This document shows positions 34,896 through 43,328 of a DNA stretch of 64,000 bases, in pieces. The notes under the pieces were generated by a model. The model was not told the origin of the DNA and searched no databases. It saw nothing but the letters and a program-made list of their open reading frames with translations. Both the position numbers and the translations under genes were made by a program. Each line of letters starts with the position of its first letter. Position 1 is the stretch's first letter. The stretch is from Pseudomonas sp. dw_612 (GTDB taxonomy: Bacteria > Pseudomonadota > Gammaproteobacteria > Pseudomonadales > Pseudomonadaceae). The stretch covers positions 149,936 through 213,935 of the forward strand of contig NZ_JAAVVC010000012.1 of the NCBI RefSeq assembly GCF_018449725.1, read 5' to 3'.

Positions 34896-34985
34896 TGTGG
34901 GAGCGGGCTTGCTCGCGAAAGCGGTGGGTCAGCCAGCACAGATGTTGAATGTGCCGGCCTCTTCGCGAGCAAGCCCGCTCCCACA
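34896..34985. repeat. REP doublet, family I, outward type, exactly 90 bp
   Basis: The arms are TGTGGGAGCGGGCTTGCTCG and the inverse. It lies between hutU and the NCS1 permease gene inside the hut operon and may set the relative level of the upstream hutU message. Confidence 0.93.
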
Positions 34986-35009
34986 TAAAGCGATCCCACC
35001 AGTATTGCG

Positions 35010-36692
35010 TTATTTGCCGGTAATCATCGGCAGGTTCAGGCCTTGTTCGTTGGCGCAATCAATCGCGATCTGGTAACCCGCATCGGCGTGACGCATAACG
35101 CCGGTCGCCGGGTCGTTGTGCAGCACGCGAGCGATACGCTCGGCCGCTTCGTCGGTACCATCGCAGACAATCACCATGCCCGAGTGCTGGGAGAAGCCCA
35201 TGCCGACGCCGCCGCCGTGGTGCAAGGAAACCCAGGTCGCGCCGCTCGCCGTGTTGAGCAGGGCGTTGAGCAGTGGCCAGTCGGACACGGCGTCGGAACC
35301 GTCCTGCATCGACTCGGTTTCGCGGTTCGGGCTGGCCACCGAACCGGAGTCCAGGTGGTCGCGACCGATCACGATAGGCGCGGACAATTCACCGCTGCGC
35401 ACCATTTCGTTGAACGCCAGACCGAGCTTGGCGCGCAGGCCCAGGCCAACCCAGCAGATACGTGCCGGCAGCCCCTGGAAGCTGATGCGCTCGCGGGCCA
35501 TGTCCAGCCAGTTGTGCAGGTGGGCGTCGTCCGGGATCAGTTCTTTGACCTTGGCGTCGGTTTTGTAGATGTCTTCGGCGTTGCCCGACAGCGCAGCCCA
35601 ACGGAACGGGCCGACGCCACGGCAGAACAGCGGACGGATATAGGCCGGTACAAAGCCTGGGAAATCGAATGCGTTTTCCACGCCTTCTTCCTGGGCCATC
35701 TGACGGATGTTGTTGCCGTAGTCGAAGGTCGGAATGCCCATCTTCTGGAATTCGAGCATCGCCTTAACGTGCACGGCCATGGATTGCTTGGCGGCTTTTA
35801 CAACAGCTGCTGGCTCGGTCTTGGCGCGAGCGCGGTACTCTTCCCAGGTCCAGCCAGCCGGCAGGTAGCCGTTGAGCGGGTCGTGGGCGCTGGTCTGGTC
35901 GGTGACCATGTCCGGGCGTACGCCACGCTTGACCAGTTCCGGCAGGATTTCCGCCGCGTTGCCCAGCAGTGCGATGGAGATCGCCTTGCCTTCTTTGGTG
36001 TATTTCTCGATGCGCGCCAGCGCGTCGTCGAGGTCGGTGGCTTGCTCGTCGACATAGCGGCTGTTCAGGCGGAAATCGATGCTGACCTGCTGGCATTCGA
36101 TGTTCAGCGAGCAGGCGCCGGCCAGGGTCGCGGCCAGCGGTTGAGCGCCGCCCATGCCGCCGAGGCCGGCGGTCAGGACCCAACGACCTTTCAGGTCATC
36201 GTTGTAGTGTTGGCGACCGGCTTCGACGAAGGTTTCGTAGGTGCCCTGGACGATGCCCTGGCTGCCGATGTAGATCCAGCTGCCGGCGGTCATCTGGCCG
36301 TACATGGCCAGGCCTTTGGCGTCGAGTTCGTTGAAGTGCTCCCAGCTCGCCCAGTGTGGCACCAGGTTGGAGTTGGCGATCAGTACGCGCGGGGCATTGG
36401 TGTGGGTCTTGAACACGCCGACCGGCTTGCCGGATTGCACCAACAGGGTCTCGTCGTCGTTCAGGTTGGTCAGGCTTTCGACGATCTTGTCGTAGCATTC
36501 CCAGTTACGCGCCGCACGACCGATACCACCGTAAACCACCAGTTCTTTAGGGTTCTCGGCGACTTCCGGGTCGAGGTTGTTCATCAACATGCGCAGCGGC
36601 GCTTCGGTCAGCCAGCTCTTGGCGGTCAGCTTGTTACCGCGGGCGGCACGGATTTCTACGTCACGGTACTTAGTGGGCTTATTGTCAGTCAC
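35010..36692 (-). CDS. hutU: Urocanate hydratase
   Basis: The protein has 560 residues. The start is GTG 36692 (MTDNKPTKYRDVEIRAARG), 8 bp after GAGGAG. It hydrates urocanate to imidazolone propionate with tightly bound NAD. Family motifs: VYGGIGRAARNWECYD near residue 53, GLGGMGGAQPLAATLAG (Gly-rich NAD site) and FCRGVGPFRWAALSG with the conserved Cys. It is the first gene of the leftward hut operon, with a sigma-54-like promoter and HutC-type operator about 130 bp upstream. Confidence 0.97.
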   Translation of the reverse strand: MTDNKPTKYRDVEIRAARGNKLTAKSWLTEAPLRMLMNNLDPEVAENPKELVVYGGIGRAARNWECYDKIVESLTNLNDDETLLVQSGKPVGVFKTHTNAPRVLIANSNLVPHWASWEHFNELDAKGLAMYGQMTAGSWIYIGSQGIVQGTYETFVEAGRQHYNDDLKGRWVLTAGLGGMGGAQPLAATLAGACSLNIECQQVSIDFRLNSRYVDEQATDLDDALARIEKYTKEGKAISIALLGNAAEILPELVKRGVRPDMVTDQTSAHDPLNGYLPAGWTWEEYRARAKTEPAAVVKAAKQSMAVHVKAMLEFQKMGIPTFDYGNNIRQMAQEEGVENAFDFPGFVPAYIRPLFCRGVGPFRWAALSGNAEDIYKTDAKVKELIPDDAHLHNWLDMARERISFQGLPARICWVGLGLRAKLGLAFNEMVRSGELSAPIVIGRDHLDSGSVASPNRETESMQDGSDAVSDWPLLNALLNTASGATWVSLHHGGGVGMGFSQHSGMVIVCDGTDEAAERIARVLHNDPATGVMRHADAGYQIAIDCANEQGLNLPMITGK

Positions 36693-36825
36693 GAAAAAGA
36701 CTCCTCAGCGATCAATTCAAACCAACCCTGGCAGTGGGCAAGCCAGCCTGTGCGCGTCGTTGCGCCACAAGCGAATCAGTGGACGCTGCGAGGAGTCTCG
36801 GTCGACTCATACGCATACGTCTTTA

Positions 36826-36839
36826 CTTGTACATACAAG
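36826..36839 (-). promoter_or_regulatory. HutC-type operator of the hutU operon
   Basis: CTTGTACATACAAG is a 14-bp palindrome with one central mismatch. It matches the TTGTAnnTACAA pattern of hut operators. It lies at the expected start point of the sigma-54 promoter just upstream, so bound HutC should block initiation. Confidence 0.78.
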
Positions 36840-36842
36840 CAT

Positions 36843-36860
36843 ATGCAATCAAGCGGCCAA
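36843..36860 (-). promoter_or_regulatory. Candidate sigma-54 promoter of the hutU operon
   Basis: On the minus strand the sequence reads TTGGCCGCTTGATTGCA. The invariant GG and GC are separated by exactly 10 bases, and TTGCA is perfect. Expected transcription start is near 36833, about 140 bp before the hutU GTG. Activation by CbrB or NtrC is the known mode for Pseudomonas hut genes. Confidence 0.75.
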
Positions 36861-37048
36861 CTTGTTGGATGGGCATTCAAGAAAAGTTTTGCCACGGCTG
36901 CAAAGCCTGTAGATCAAGGGTTTTGGCGAAGATGAAATTTTTCGGGGGATTTTTGCGCGAGGGTGACGGCTGTTACTTAAGCGTGGTTTTGCGCCACGCT
37001 GGGGCGTTCGGTAACAAAGTGGTGCGCGATTTGGAACGTTGAAAAGCG

Positions 37049-37150
37049 AAAAGATCGCAGCCTTCGGCAGCTCCTACAGGGTCAGTGCCCATCCGCGATA
37101 TTGGCGATGAACATGATCAATGTAGGAGCTGCCGAAGGCTGCGATCTTTT
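37049..37150. repeat. REP doublet, family II (102 bp)
   Basis: AAAAGATCGCAGCCTTCGGC and its inverse, ending GCTGCGATCTTTT. It lies 12 bp beyond the hutD stop and may end the hutCD transcript before the hutU promoter. Confidence 0.88.
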
Positions 37151-37162
37151 AGGGATTTTGAA

Positions 37163-37732
37163 TCAGCGTGCGATCAGCTCGATCACACAGCATTGACCAC
37201 TGACGGAGACTTCCAGCAGGCCAGAATTACCATTGAGTTGCAGGCAATCATGGCGACCCAGTTGGGCGTCGCTGTTACCCACCTTTACTTCCAACACTTC
37301 GGTGACACTGAACACCAACACCGTCCCCGCCGAACTGAAAAACCGCTGCTCACCCGCCAGCCACTGCAACCGCGCGCTATACCGCTGCGGCGCATAAATC
37401 AGGTTGAAATCGCGAATCGGCCCACCGAGCAAGGTGCACGACACCTGGCTCTCGCCGCTGAAGGCAAACGGGTCCAGCGGTAACAACGGTCGTGTGTCCT
37501 GGCCATCGACGCGCAAGGTCATGCCCTCGCCTTGCAGCACGGTGATCACCCGCTCGTAGCCGGCGAATGTCGAGAAGCCGCCGGACTCGCCGATATCGGC
37601 AATCGACAAGCGCCAGCCGAAGCCATCAAGGCCGGTGCCCGCATCGCGGGTGATTTCTTCAGTGCTGCCGCCGCCGTTCTTCCAGGGCATGCGTGGGTAA
37701 TCTTTGGCGCGTAAAACCTTAGTTTCACTCAT
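37163..37732 (-). CDS. hutD: HutD-family cupin protein
   Basis: The protein has 189 residues and opens MSETKVLRAKDYPRMPWKNGGGSTEEITRD, the HutD signature. It should form a bicupin-like beta barrel. HutD is needed for good growth on histidine or urocanate and is thought to act as a governor that limits hut expression, perhaps by binding a pathway intermediate; the mechanism is not settled. Its ATG overlaps the hutC stop by 4 bp. Confidence 0.92.
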   Translation of the reverse strand: MSETKVLRAKDYPRMPWKNGGGSTEEITRDAGTGLDGFGWRLSIADIGESGGFSTFAGYERVITVLQGEGMTLRVDGQDTRPLLPLDPFAFSGESQVSCTLLGGPIRDFNLIYAPQRYSARLQWLAGEQRFFSSAGTVLVFSVTEVLEVKVGNSDAQLGRHDCLQLNGNSGLLEVSVSGQCCVIELIAR

Positions 37733-38478
37733 TTATGAAAGCGTCCTTCCAGACGATGACGGGAACCGGGGTGGATCAAACGAGCGGCGGTCACGGGCTG
37801 ACGGCCGGACCAAGTGCGGCGACGGATCAGCAGGCACGGCTCGCCCTTTTCAATCTGCAGCAACTTGCATTCGCTGGCTTCGGCCAGAATCGCCTCGACC
37901 ACATGCTCGCCTTCGGTCAACGGTGCGACCTGGTTCAAATAGGCATAAGGCGTTTGCAGGGTGAAGTCCTGCTTGAGGTAATCCGGGGCCACCAGCGCGT
38001 TGACGAAACGGTCTTCGATTTGCACCGGAATGTCGTTTTCGAAATGCACGATCAGCGAATGGAACACCTTCTGGCCTTCGCGCATGTCCAGGGCCAGGGC
38101 GCGCTCGGAACCGGCGGCCTCTTCTTCGAGGGTGATCACCTGGCACGTATGACGATGGCCACGGGAGGCGATTTCGTCGGCGATGTTGTGCACTTCAAAC
38201 AGGGCGGACTGGCTTTTCGGCTCGGCGACGAAGGTGCCGACACCTTGCATGCGCACCAACAGACCGTCGGCGGTCATCTCGCGCAGGGCGCGGTTGATGG
38301 TCATGCGGCTGAAACCCAGTTGATTGACCAGCTCGCTTTCCGACGGAACGCGGTAGTGCGGCGGCCAGTTTCCACTGTCGATTTGCTGGGTGATCATCTG
38401 TTTGACGCGGGCGTACAAGGGCGCCGGACTGTCGCCCATGTTCGCGGCCAACGGTGACACTGCAGGCGGAGTCGGCAC
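37729..38478 (-). CDS. hutC: HutC, GntR-family histidine utilisation repressor
   Basis: The start is GTG 38478 (249 residues); an ATG at 38439 is a possible shorter start. Residues 20-90 are a GntR winged helix (YARVKQMITQQIDSGNWPPHYRVPSESELVNQLGFSRMTINRALREMTADGLLVRMQGVGTFVAEPK). The rest is a UTRA ligand domain that in HutC binds urocanate. Inducer binding releases the operators. A TGTATATACA palindrome lies upstream, between hutC and hutF, so it is likely autoregulated. Confidence 0.95.
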   Translation of the reverse strand: MPTPPAVSPLAANMGDSPAPLYARVKQMITQQIDSGNWPPHYRVPSESELVNQLGFSRMTINRALREMTADGLLVRMQGVGTFVAEPKSQSALFEVHNIADEIASRGHRHTCQVITLEEEAAGSERALALDMREGQKVFHSLIVHFENDIPVQIEDRFVNALVAPDYLKQDFTLQTPYAYLNQVAPLTEGEHVVEAILAEASECKLLQIEKGEPCLLIRRRTWSGRQPVTAARLIHPGSRHRLEGRFHK

Positions 38479-38542
38479 GGTTAATCCCTGTTCGTTTAGT
38501 AAAGGTTGCTAGCTTGCCGGAGTTTACCGAGCAGGCAAACGT

Positions 38543-38560
38543 CTGTATATGTATATACAA
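38543..38560. promoter_or_regulatory. HutC-type operator between hutC and hutF
   Basis: CTGTATATGTATATACAA contains the perfect 10-bp palindrome TGTATATACA at 38550-38559. It lies in the 107-bp divergent region, 26 bp before the hutF start and about 70 bp before hutC, so one site can control both. Confidence 0.78.
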
Positions 38561-38585
38561 ATAACACACGATGGGGTGCTGAACC

Positions 38586-39950
38586 ATGTCCGCCTTCTTT
38601 GCCGAACGCGCGCTGCTGCCTAGTGGATGGGCCAACAATGTACGTCTTGAGGTCGGCGCCGACGGCGTCTTGACTCATATCCAGGCCGATTCCCACGCAG
38701 ATGGTGCCGAACGGCTAAGCGGTCCGCTGCTGCCGGGCATGCCCAATCTGCACTCCCACGCCTTCCAGCGGGCCATGGCCGGGCTGGCGGAAGTGGCGGG
38801 CAATCCGAACGACAGTTTCTGGACCTGGCGCGATTTGATGTATCGCCTCGTCGGAAAAATCAGCCCCGACCAACTCGGCGTCATCGCCCGCCAGCTGTAC
38901 ATAGAAATGCTCAAGGCCGGTTACACCTCGGTCGCGGAATTTCATTACGTGCACCACGACACCAATGGCCAACCTTACGCCGACCCGGCCGAACTGGCGC
39001 TGCGTATCAGCCAGGCCGCGAGTTCCGCCGGTATCGGTTTGACCTTGCTGCCGGTGCTCTACAGCCATTCCGGTTTCGGCGGCCAGACCCCGAACGACGG
39101 TCAGCGGCGCTTTATCAACAGCACCGAAAACTACCTGAAGCTTCAGACGCGCTTGCAGCCGATCCTGGCGCAGCAACCGGCGCAATCGCTCGGCCTGTGC
39201 TTCCACTCGTTGCGTGCGGTCACCCCGCAGCAGATCAGCGAAGTGCTCGCGGCCAGTGACAAGCAATGCCCGGTGCACATTCACATCGCCGAACAGCAGA
39301 AGGAAGTCGACGACTGCCTGAGCTGGAGCGGTCGCCGTCCGTTGCAATGGCTGTACGAAAACGCCGAAGTCGATCAGCGCTGGTGCCTGGTCCACGCGAC
39401 CCACGCCAACCCCGAAGAAGTCACATTGATGGCCCAGAGTCGCGCCATCGCCGGCCTGTGCCTGACCACCGAAGCCAACCTCGGCGACGGGATTTTCCCG
39501 GCGGTGGATTTCCTCGCCCAGGGCGGGCGCATGGGCATCGGTTCAGACAGCCATGTGTCATTGAGCGTGGTGGAAGAGTTACGTTGGCTGGAATATGGCC
39601 AGCGTCTGCGGGATCAGCGGCGTAATCGTTTGTATGGTGCGGAGCAGCCGATGGTTGGCCGCACGCTGTACGACGCAGCGCTGGATGGTGGCGCTCAGGC
39701 GCTGGGGCAGCCGATCGGCGCATTGGAAGTTGGCAAGCGTGCGGATTGGCTGGTGCTGGACGGCAATGATCCGTACCTGGCGACGGCCAGTGGTGACGGG
39801 ATTTTGAATCGCTGGTTGTTTGCCGGTGGTGATCGCCAGGTGCGCGATGTGCTGGTCAATGGCCAGTGGGTTGTGCGCGATGGGCGTCATGCCGGGGAAG
39901 AAGAAAGTAACCGCGCGTTCACCCAGGTCCTGCGCGACCTCCTGGGCTGA
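38586..39950 (+). CDS. hutF: Formimidoylglutamate deiminase
   Basis: The protein has 454 residues and is an amidohydrolase of the ATZ/TRZ type. Metal-binding His residues are in LPGMPNLHSHAFQRAM, HIHIAEQQKEVDD and LVHATHANPEE; the catalytic Asp is in GIGSDSHVSLS. It turns N-formiminoglutamate into N-formylglutamate and ammonia, feeding HutG. It is divergent from hutCD and shares an operator with it. The presence of both hutF and hutG defines the five-enzyme version of the pathway. Confidence 0.96.
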   Translation: MSAFFAERALLPSGWANNVRLEVGADGVLTHIQADSHADGAERLSGPLLPGMPNLHSHAFQRAMAGLAEVAGNPNDSFWTWRDLMYRLVGKISPDQLGVIARQLYIEMLKAGYTSVAEFHYVHHDTNGQPYADPAELALRISQAASSAGIGLTLLPVLYSHSGFGGQTPNDGQRRFINSTENYLKLQTRLQPILAQQPAQSLGLCFHSLRAVTPQQISEVLAASDKQCPVHIHIAEQQKEVDDCLSWSGRRPLQWLYENAEVDQRWCLVHATHANPEEVTLMAQSRAIAGLCLTTEANLGDGIFPAVDFLAQGGRMGIGSDSHVSLSVVEELRWLEYGQRLRDQRRNRLYGAEQPMVGRTLYDAALDGGAQALGQPIGALEVGKRADWLVLDGNDPYLATASGDGILNRWLFAGGDRQVRDVLVNGQWVVRDGRHAGEEESNRAFTQVLRDLLG

Positions 39951-39962
39951 CACAAAACGAAA

Positions 39963-40052
39963 TGTGGGAGCGGGCTTGCTCGCGAAAGGGCCATCACATT
40001 CAACATCTTCGTTGACTGTTAAGCCGCTTTCGCGAGCAAGCCCGCTCCCACA
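39963..40052. repeat. REP doublet, family I, outward type, exactly 90 bp
   Basis: TGTGGGAGCGGGCTTGCTCG and its inverse lie between the convergent hutF and lipocalin genes, likely serving both 3' ends. Confidence 0.93.
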
Positions 40053-40070
40053 TGGGTGATGCGTTAGCCG

Positions 40071-40640
40071 TTAGTTCGACGTCTTGGCCATCTGCGTATC
40101 CGTCGCACGCCAGATCAGTCGCGTGGTGTCGTAACCCTGCTGTCGCGCCTTGCTCAGCAGTTCTTCACGCACCACGCCGTTGACCGTCGGGGTCCGGGAC
40201 AGCAGCCACAAATACTTGCGGCTCGGGTCGCCAACAATCGCGGTCTTGTAGTCGTCGCTGACGTACAGCACCCAGTACTCACCTTTCGCCACACCCGGAA
40301 TCAGCCGCGAAAACCAGGTATCGAACTCGACCCACAGTTTGTCGGTCTTGCCCGACACCTGTGGCCAGGCCGTGCCCTTGGCTTCTTCCCATTGCCAGTC
40401 CGGCGTCAAGCAGCGGTTGAGCACCGCCACGTTACCGTCCGGCAAGAGGGTGTAATGCGCTTCGGACTGCGCGCAGTTGCGCTGGAAGTACATCGGCAGG
40501 CGGGCCAACTCGTACCAAGTGCCCTGATAACGCTTGAGGTTGACGCTGTTGACCGTCTTGGGTGCTAACGGATCTACGCCAGAAGAGGCGCAGCCAGCCA
40601 ATACCAGGCCAGCGAAAAGAACTATCAATAACCGCTTCAT
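40071..40640 (-). CDS. blc: Bacterial lipocalin, outer-membrane lipoprotein (Blc-like)
   Basis: The protein has 189 residues. The signal peptide MKRLLIVLFAGLVLAGCASS has the lipobox LAGC with the lipid-bearing Cys near residue 17. The lipocalin motif is seen as LKRYQGTWYELARLPMYFQRNC (GxW) and the late LWLLSRTPTV. Blc binds fatty acids or lysophospholipids at the outer membrane. A second small lipoprotein gene lies 286 bp upstream on the same strand. Confidence 0.92.
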   Translation of the reverse strand: MKRLLIVLFAGLVLAGCASSGVDPLAPKTVNSVNLKRYQGTWYELARLPMYFQRNCAQSEAHYTLLPDGNVAVLNRCLTPDWQWEEAKGTAWPQVSGKTDKLWVEFDTWFSRLIPGVAKGEYWVLYVSDDYKTAIVGDPSRKYLWLLSRTPTVNGVVREELLSKARQQGYDTTRLIWRATDTQMAKTSN

Positions 40641-40671
40641 TGTTTTTCTCCCGTGGGCGCGTAGCCCCGGT

Positions 40672-40926
40672 TTACTTCAGGCCTTGGCCGGAAAACATCA
40701 GCACTTTGTCACCGGCGTACTGCACGCTGATAAAGCTGTTTTTGTCGCCCCAGGTGCAACTGGACATCCCAAGCGCGCCCGAACAATCAGCGGGTTTACC
40801 CAGCAAGGTTTCAACCTCGGCCTTGGCCATGCCGGCCGACAGCTTGGAATAATTCTCCTGATTGACCTTGCTGCATGCGACCAACAACACGCAGAACGAG
40901 AGCAAGGCGATAGATCGCAGCGACAT
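40672..40926 (-). CDS. Small lipoprotein with BamE/SmpA-like segment
   Basis: The start ATG 40926 (MSLRSIALLSFCVLLVACSK) gives 84 residues. The lipobox is LVAC with Cys near residue 18. The mature part (YSKLSAGMAKAEVETLLGKPADCSG) resembles the helix-turn motif of BamE-type lipoproteins, and CTWGDKNSFISVQYAGDKVL is a beta hairpin. A Cys pair could form a disulphide. It probably shares a transcript with the lipocalin (31-bp gap). The function is unknown. Confidence 0.85.
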   Translation of the reverse strand: MSLRSIALLSFCVLLVACSKVNQENYSKLSAGMAKAEVETLLGKPADCSGALGMSSCTWGDKNSFISVQYAGDKVLMFSGQGLK

Positions 40927-41207
40927 GGTGTAGCTCCTGGAGCGAAGGGGGTTGGCAGGTGCCAAGCTGAAGCTTAGAAGAGAAAACCCCTATCTGGTTC
41001 CCCGACCACCCGCCTATTTATTGATCCGCTCGTCTGGCGTTTGCCGATAAATCAGTCACTTTCTCGCGCTATTCGGCATTTCGTCGGCTTTTACGAAAAG
41101 ACGTCTAATCTTTGGCGCTGGCCAGTCGACATAACAGCAGCGTTAAGTCTGCCAGTGTGGCAAATTGACGCCCCCTGTTGACCCGTCCCTCCGCGGTAGC
41201 TCATTTA

Positions 41208-43100
41208 ATGACCAGAAACATGAAGTTCAGCCACAAGATCTTGTTGGCTGCTGCCCTCGTAGTGGCCGTTGCATTCGCGTGCTTCATCCTCTTCAACGAC
41301 TACCGCCAGCGCCAGACCCTGCGCAGCAGTACCGAGTCTTCGATGCAGGAACTCGGCAGCCTGACCACCAGCAACATCCAGACCTGGCTGGAAAGCCGCA
41401 TCCAGTTACTGCAATCGTTGTCCCAGCAGATCGCCGTGGACGGCAGCGCCCCGACCAGCCTGAAACGCGCCATCGACCTGCCGGCCTACACCGGCAATTT
41501 CCAGCTGAGCTACTTCGGCAGCACCGAAGGCGTGATGACCTCGATTCCGGCCGGCAACCGCGCCGCCGACTACGACCCCCGCGCCCGTGGCTGGTACAAG
41601 GCCGCCGACAACGCGCGGCAAACCATCGTCACCGAACCGTACATCGCCGCGTCGTCCGGCAAACTGGTGATCACCGTTGCCACGCCGGTGCAGCATGAGG
41701 GCAAGATGATCGGCGTGGCCGGTGCGGACATCGACCTCTCCAGCGTCAGCGCGATCATCAACTCGCTGAACTTTGGCGGTCACGGTCATGCGTTTATCGT
41801 CAGCGCCGATGGCAAGATCCTGATTCACCCGGACAGCAAACTGGTGCTCAAGACCCTCGCCGAGGCGTACCCGAATGGCGCGCCAAAAGTCAGCCCGGGC
41901 CTGAAAGAAGTCGAGCTCGACGGCAAGTCCCAGTTCATCTCCTTCACCCACGTCAACGGTGTGCCGTCGGCGGACTGGTACGTGGCGCTGGTGCTCGACC
42001 AGGACACCGCGTTCGCGATGCTCAGCGAGTTCCGCACCTCAGCCATCATCGCCATGGTCATCGCCGTGGTGATCATCATCGCGTTGCTGGGCATGTTGAT
42101 CAGCTTCCTGATGCAGCCGCTGCTGACCATGGGCCGCGCGATGCATGACATCGCCGAAGGTGAAGGTGATTTGACCAAGCGCCTGACCATCCACGGCCAC
42201 GATGAATTCGGTGCATTGGGCACGTCGTTTAACCGTTTTGTGGAGCGTATCCACACCTCGATCCGCGAAGTAGCCTCGGCCACCGGCCAGGTCAACGAAG
42301 TGGCGTTGCGGGTTGTCGCGGCCTCCAATTCGTCGATGTACAACTCCGACCAGCAAGCCTCGCGCACCAGCAGCGTCGCCGCCGCGATCAACGAACTGGG
42401 GGCCGCCGCCCAGGAAATCGCCCAGAACGCCGCCCTCGCCTCCCAGCATTCGAGCGATGCCCGGGCCTTGGCCGAAGACGGTCAGCAAGTGGTGGATAAA
42501 ACCATCGCGGCCATGCAGCAGCTGTCGGCGAAGATCAGCGACTCGTGCGGCAACATCGAAACGCTCAACAGCAACACCGTGAACATCGGGCAGATTCTGG
42601 AAGTGATCACCAGCATCTCCCAACAGACCAACTTGTTGGCCCTCAACGCCGCCATCGAAGCCGCGCGTGCCGGTGAAGCTGGGCGTGGTTTTGCCGTCGT
42701 GGCTGACGAAGTGCGCAACCTCGCGCACCGCACCCAGGATTCGGCGCAGCAAGTACAGAAGATGATCGAAGAGCTGCAAGTCGGCGCCCGGGAAGCTGTG
42801 AGCACCATGACCGACAGCCAGCGCCAGAGCGAAAGCAGTGTCGGTATCGCCAACCAGGCCGGCGAACGCCTGGGCAGCGTGACCCAGCGCATCGGTGAAA
42901 TCGACGGGATGAACCAGTCGGTGGCCACCGCGACCGAAGAACAGACTGCTGTAGTGGAGTCGATCAACGTCGACATCACCGAGATCAATACGCTGAACCA
43001 GGAAGGGGTGGAGAACTTGCAGGCGACGTTGCGTGCTTGCTCGGATCTGGAGCAGCAGGCGGCGCGGCTTAAACAGTTGGTTGGCAGCTTCCGTATTTAG
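41208..43100 (+). CDS. Methyl-accepting chemotaxis protein with dCACHE amino acid sensor
   Basis: ATG 41208 (MTRNMKFSHKILLAAAL) was chosen over a TTG at 41178, giving 630 residues. A membrane helix at about 10-30 is followed by a dCACHE_1 periplasmic domain to about 275, a second helix (IIAMVIAVVIIIALLGMLISFLM), HAMP, and the signalling hairpin (NLLALNAAIEAARAGEAGRG). The residues that bind the amino and carboxyl groups in PctA-type receptors are all present: Tyr122, Arg127, Trp129, Tyr130, Tyr145 and Asp174. It is therefore a PctA/CtaABC-like receptor for L-amino acids. It lies 1.2 kb from the histidine genes. Confidence 0.93.
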   Translation: MTRNMKFSHKILLAAALVVAVAFACFILFNDYRQRQTLRSSTESSMQELGSLTTSNIQTWLESRIQLLQSLSQQIAVDGSAPTSLKRAIDLPAYTGNFQLSYFGSTEGVMTSIPAGNRAADYDPRARGWYKAADNARQTIVTEPYIAASSGKLVITVATPVQHEGKMIGVAGADIDLSSVSAIINSLNFGGHGHAFIVSADGKILIHPDSKLVLKTLAEAYPNGAPKVSPGLKEVELDGKSQFISFTHVNGVPSADWYVALVLDQDTAFAMLSEFRTSAIIAMVIAVVIIIALLGMLISFLMQPLLTMGRAMHDIAEGEGDLTKRLTIHGHDEFGALGTSFNRFVERIHTSIREVASATGQVNEVALRVVAASNSSMYNSDQQASRTSSVAAAINELGAAAQEIAQNAALASQHSSDARALAEDGQQVVDKTIAAMQQLSAKISDSCGNIETLNSNTVNIGQILEVITSISQQTNLLALNAAIEAARAGEAGRGFAVVADEVRNLAHRTQDSAQQVQKMIEELQVGAREAVSTMTDSQRQSESSVGIANQAGERLGSVTQRIGEIDGMNQSVATATEEQTAVVESINVDITEINTLNQEGVENLQATLRACSDLEQQAARLKQLVGSFRI

Positions 43101-43118
43101 TGCCTGAACCGGCCCCTT

Positions 43119-43207
43119 CGCGAGCAAGCCCGCTCCCACAGTAAATCTTCAGTAGACACAAATTTTGTGTACGACCGAAATCCACTGTGGGAGCGGGCTT
43201 GCTCGCG
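43119..43207. repeat. REP doublet, family I, inward type, 89 bp
   Basis: CGCGAGCAAGCCCGCTCCCA precedes TGTGGGAGCGGGCTTGCTCG, 18 bp after the chemoreceptor stop. It separates the core chemoreceptor gene from the toxin-antitoxin pair. Confidence 0.9.
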
Positions 43208-43328
43208 AAAGACGGCATTAGCGCAATAAAGCTCTAACCACTTTGCGAGAAACTTCGGTCCGCACAGCCTGACGCAGAACTGAATTAAGACTAAACTCGG
43301 TCCTATTCAATCTGGCGAGGCCAACCTC

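Larger units (their letters stand above)
36693..37162. other. 470-bp region between hutU and hutD
   Basis: No gene is seen. From right to left it holds a family II REP doublet (37049-37150) right after the hutD stop, about 190 bp of unassigned sequence that may contain activator sites, the sigma-54 element, the HutC-type operator and the hutU leader with its ribosome site. Confidence 0.7.

Noticed and set aside
35043..36935. 630-residue open frame antisense to hutU
   Set aside because: Shadow of hutU; it also runs through the hutU promoter, and its translation fits no family.
41043..41050. GCCGATAA as a FliA -10 for the dCACHE chemoreceptor
   Set aside because: The -10 is perfect but the -35 region at the right spacing matches only 2 of 8 bases, so I do not list it as a promoter.
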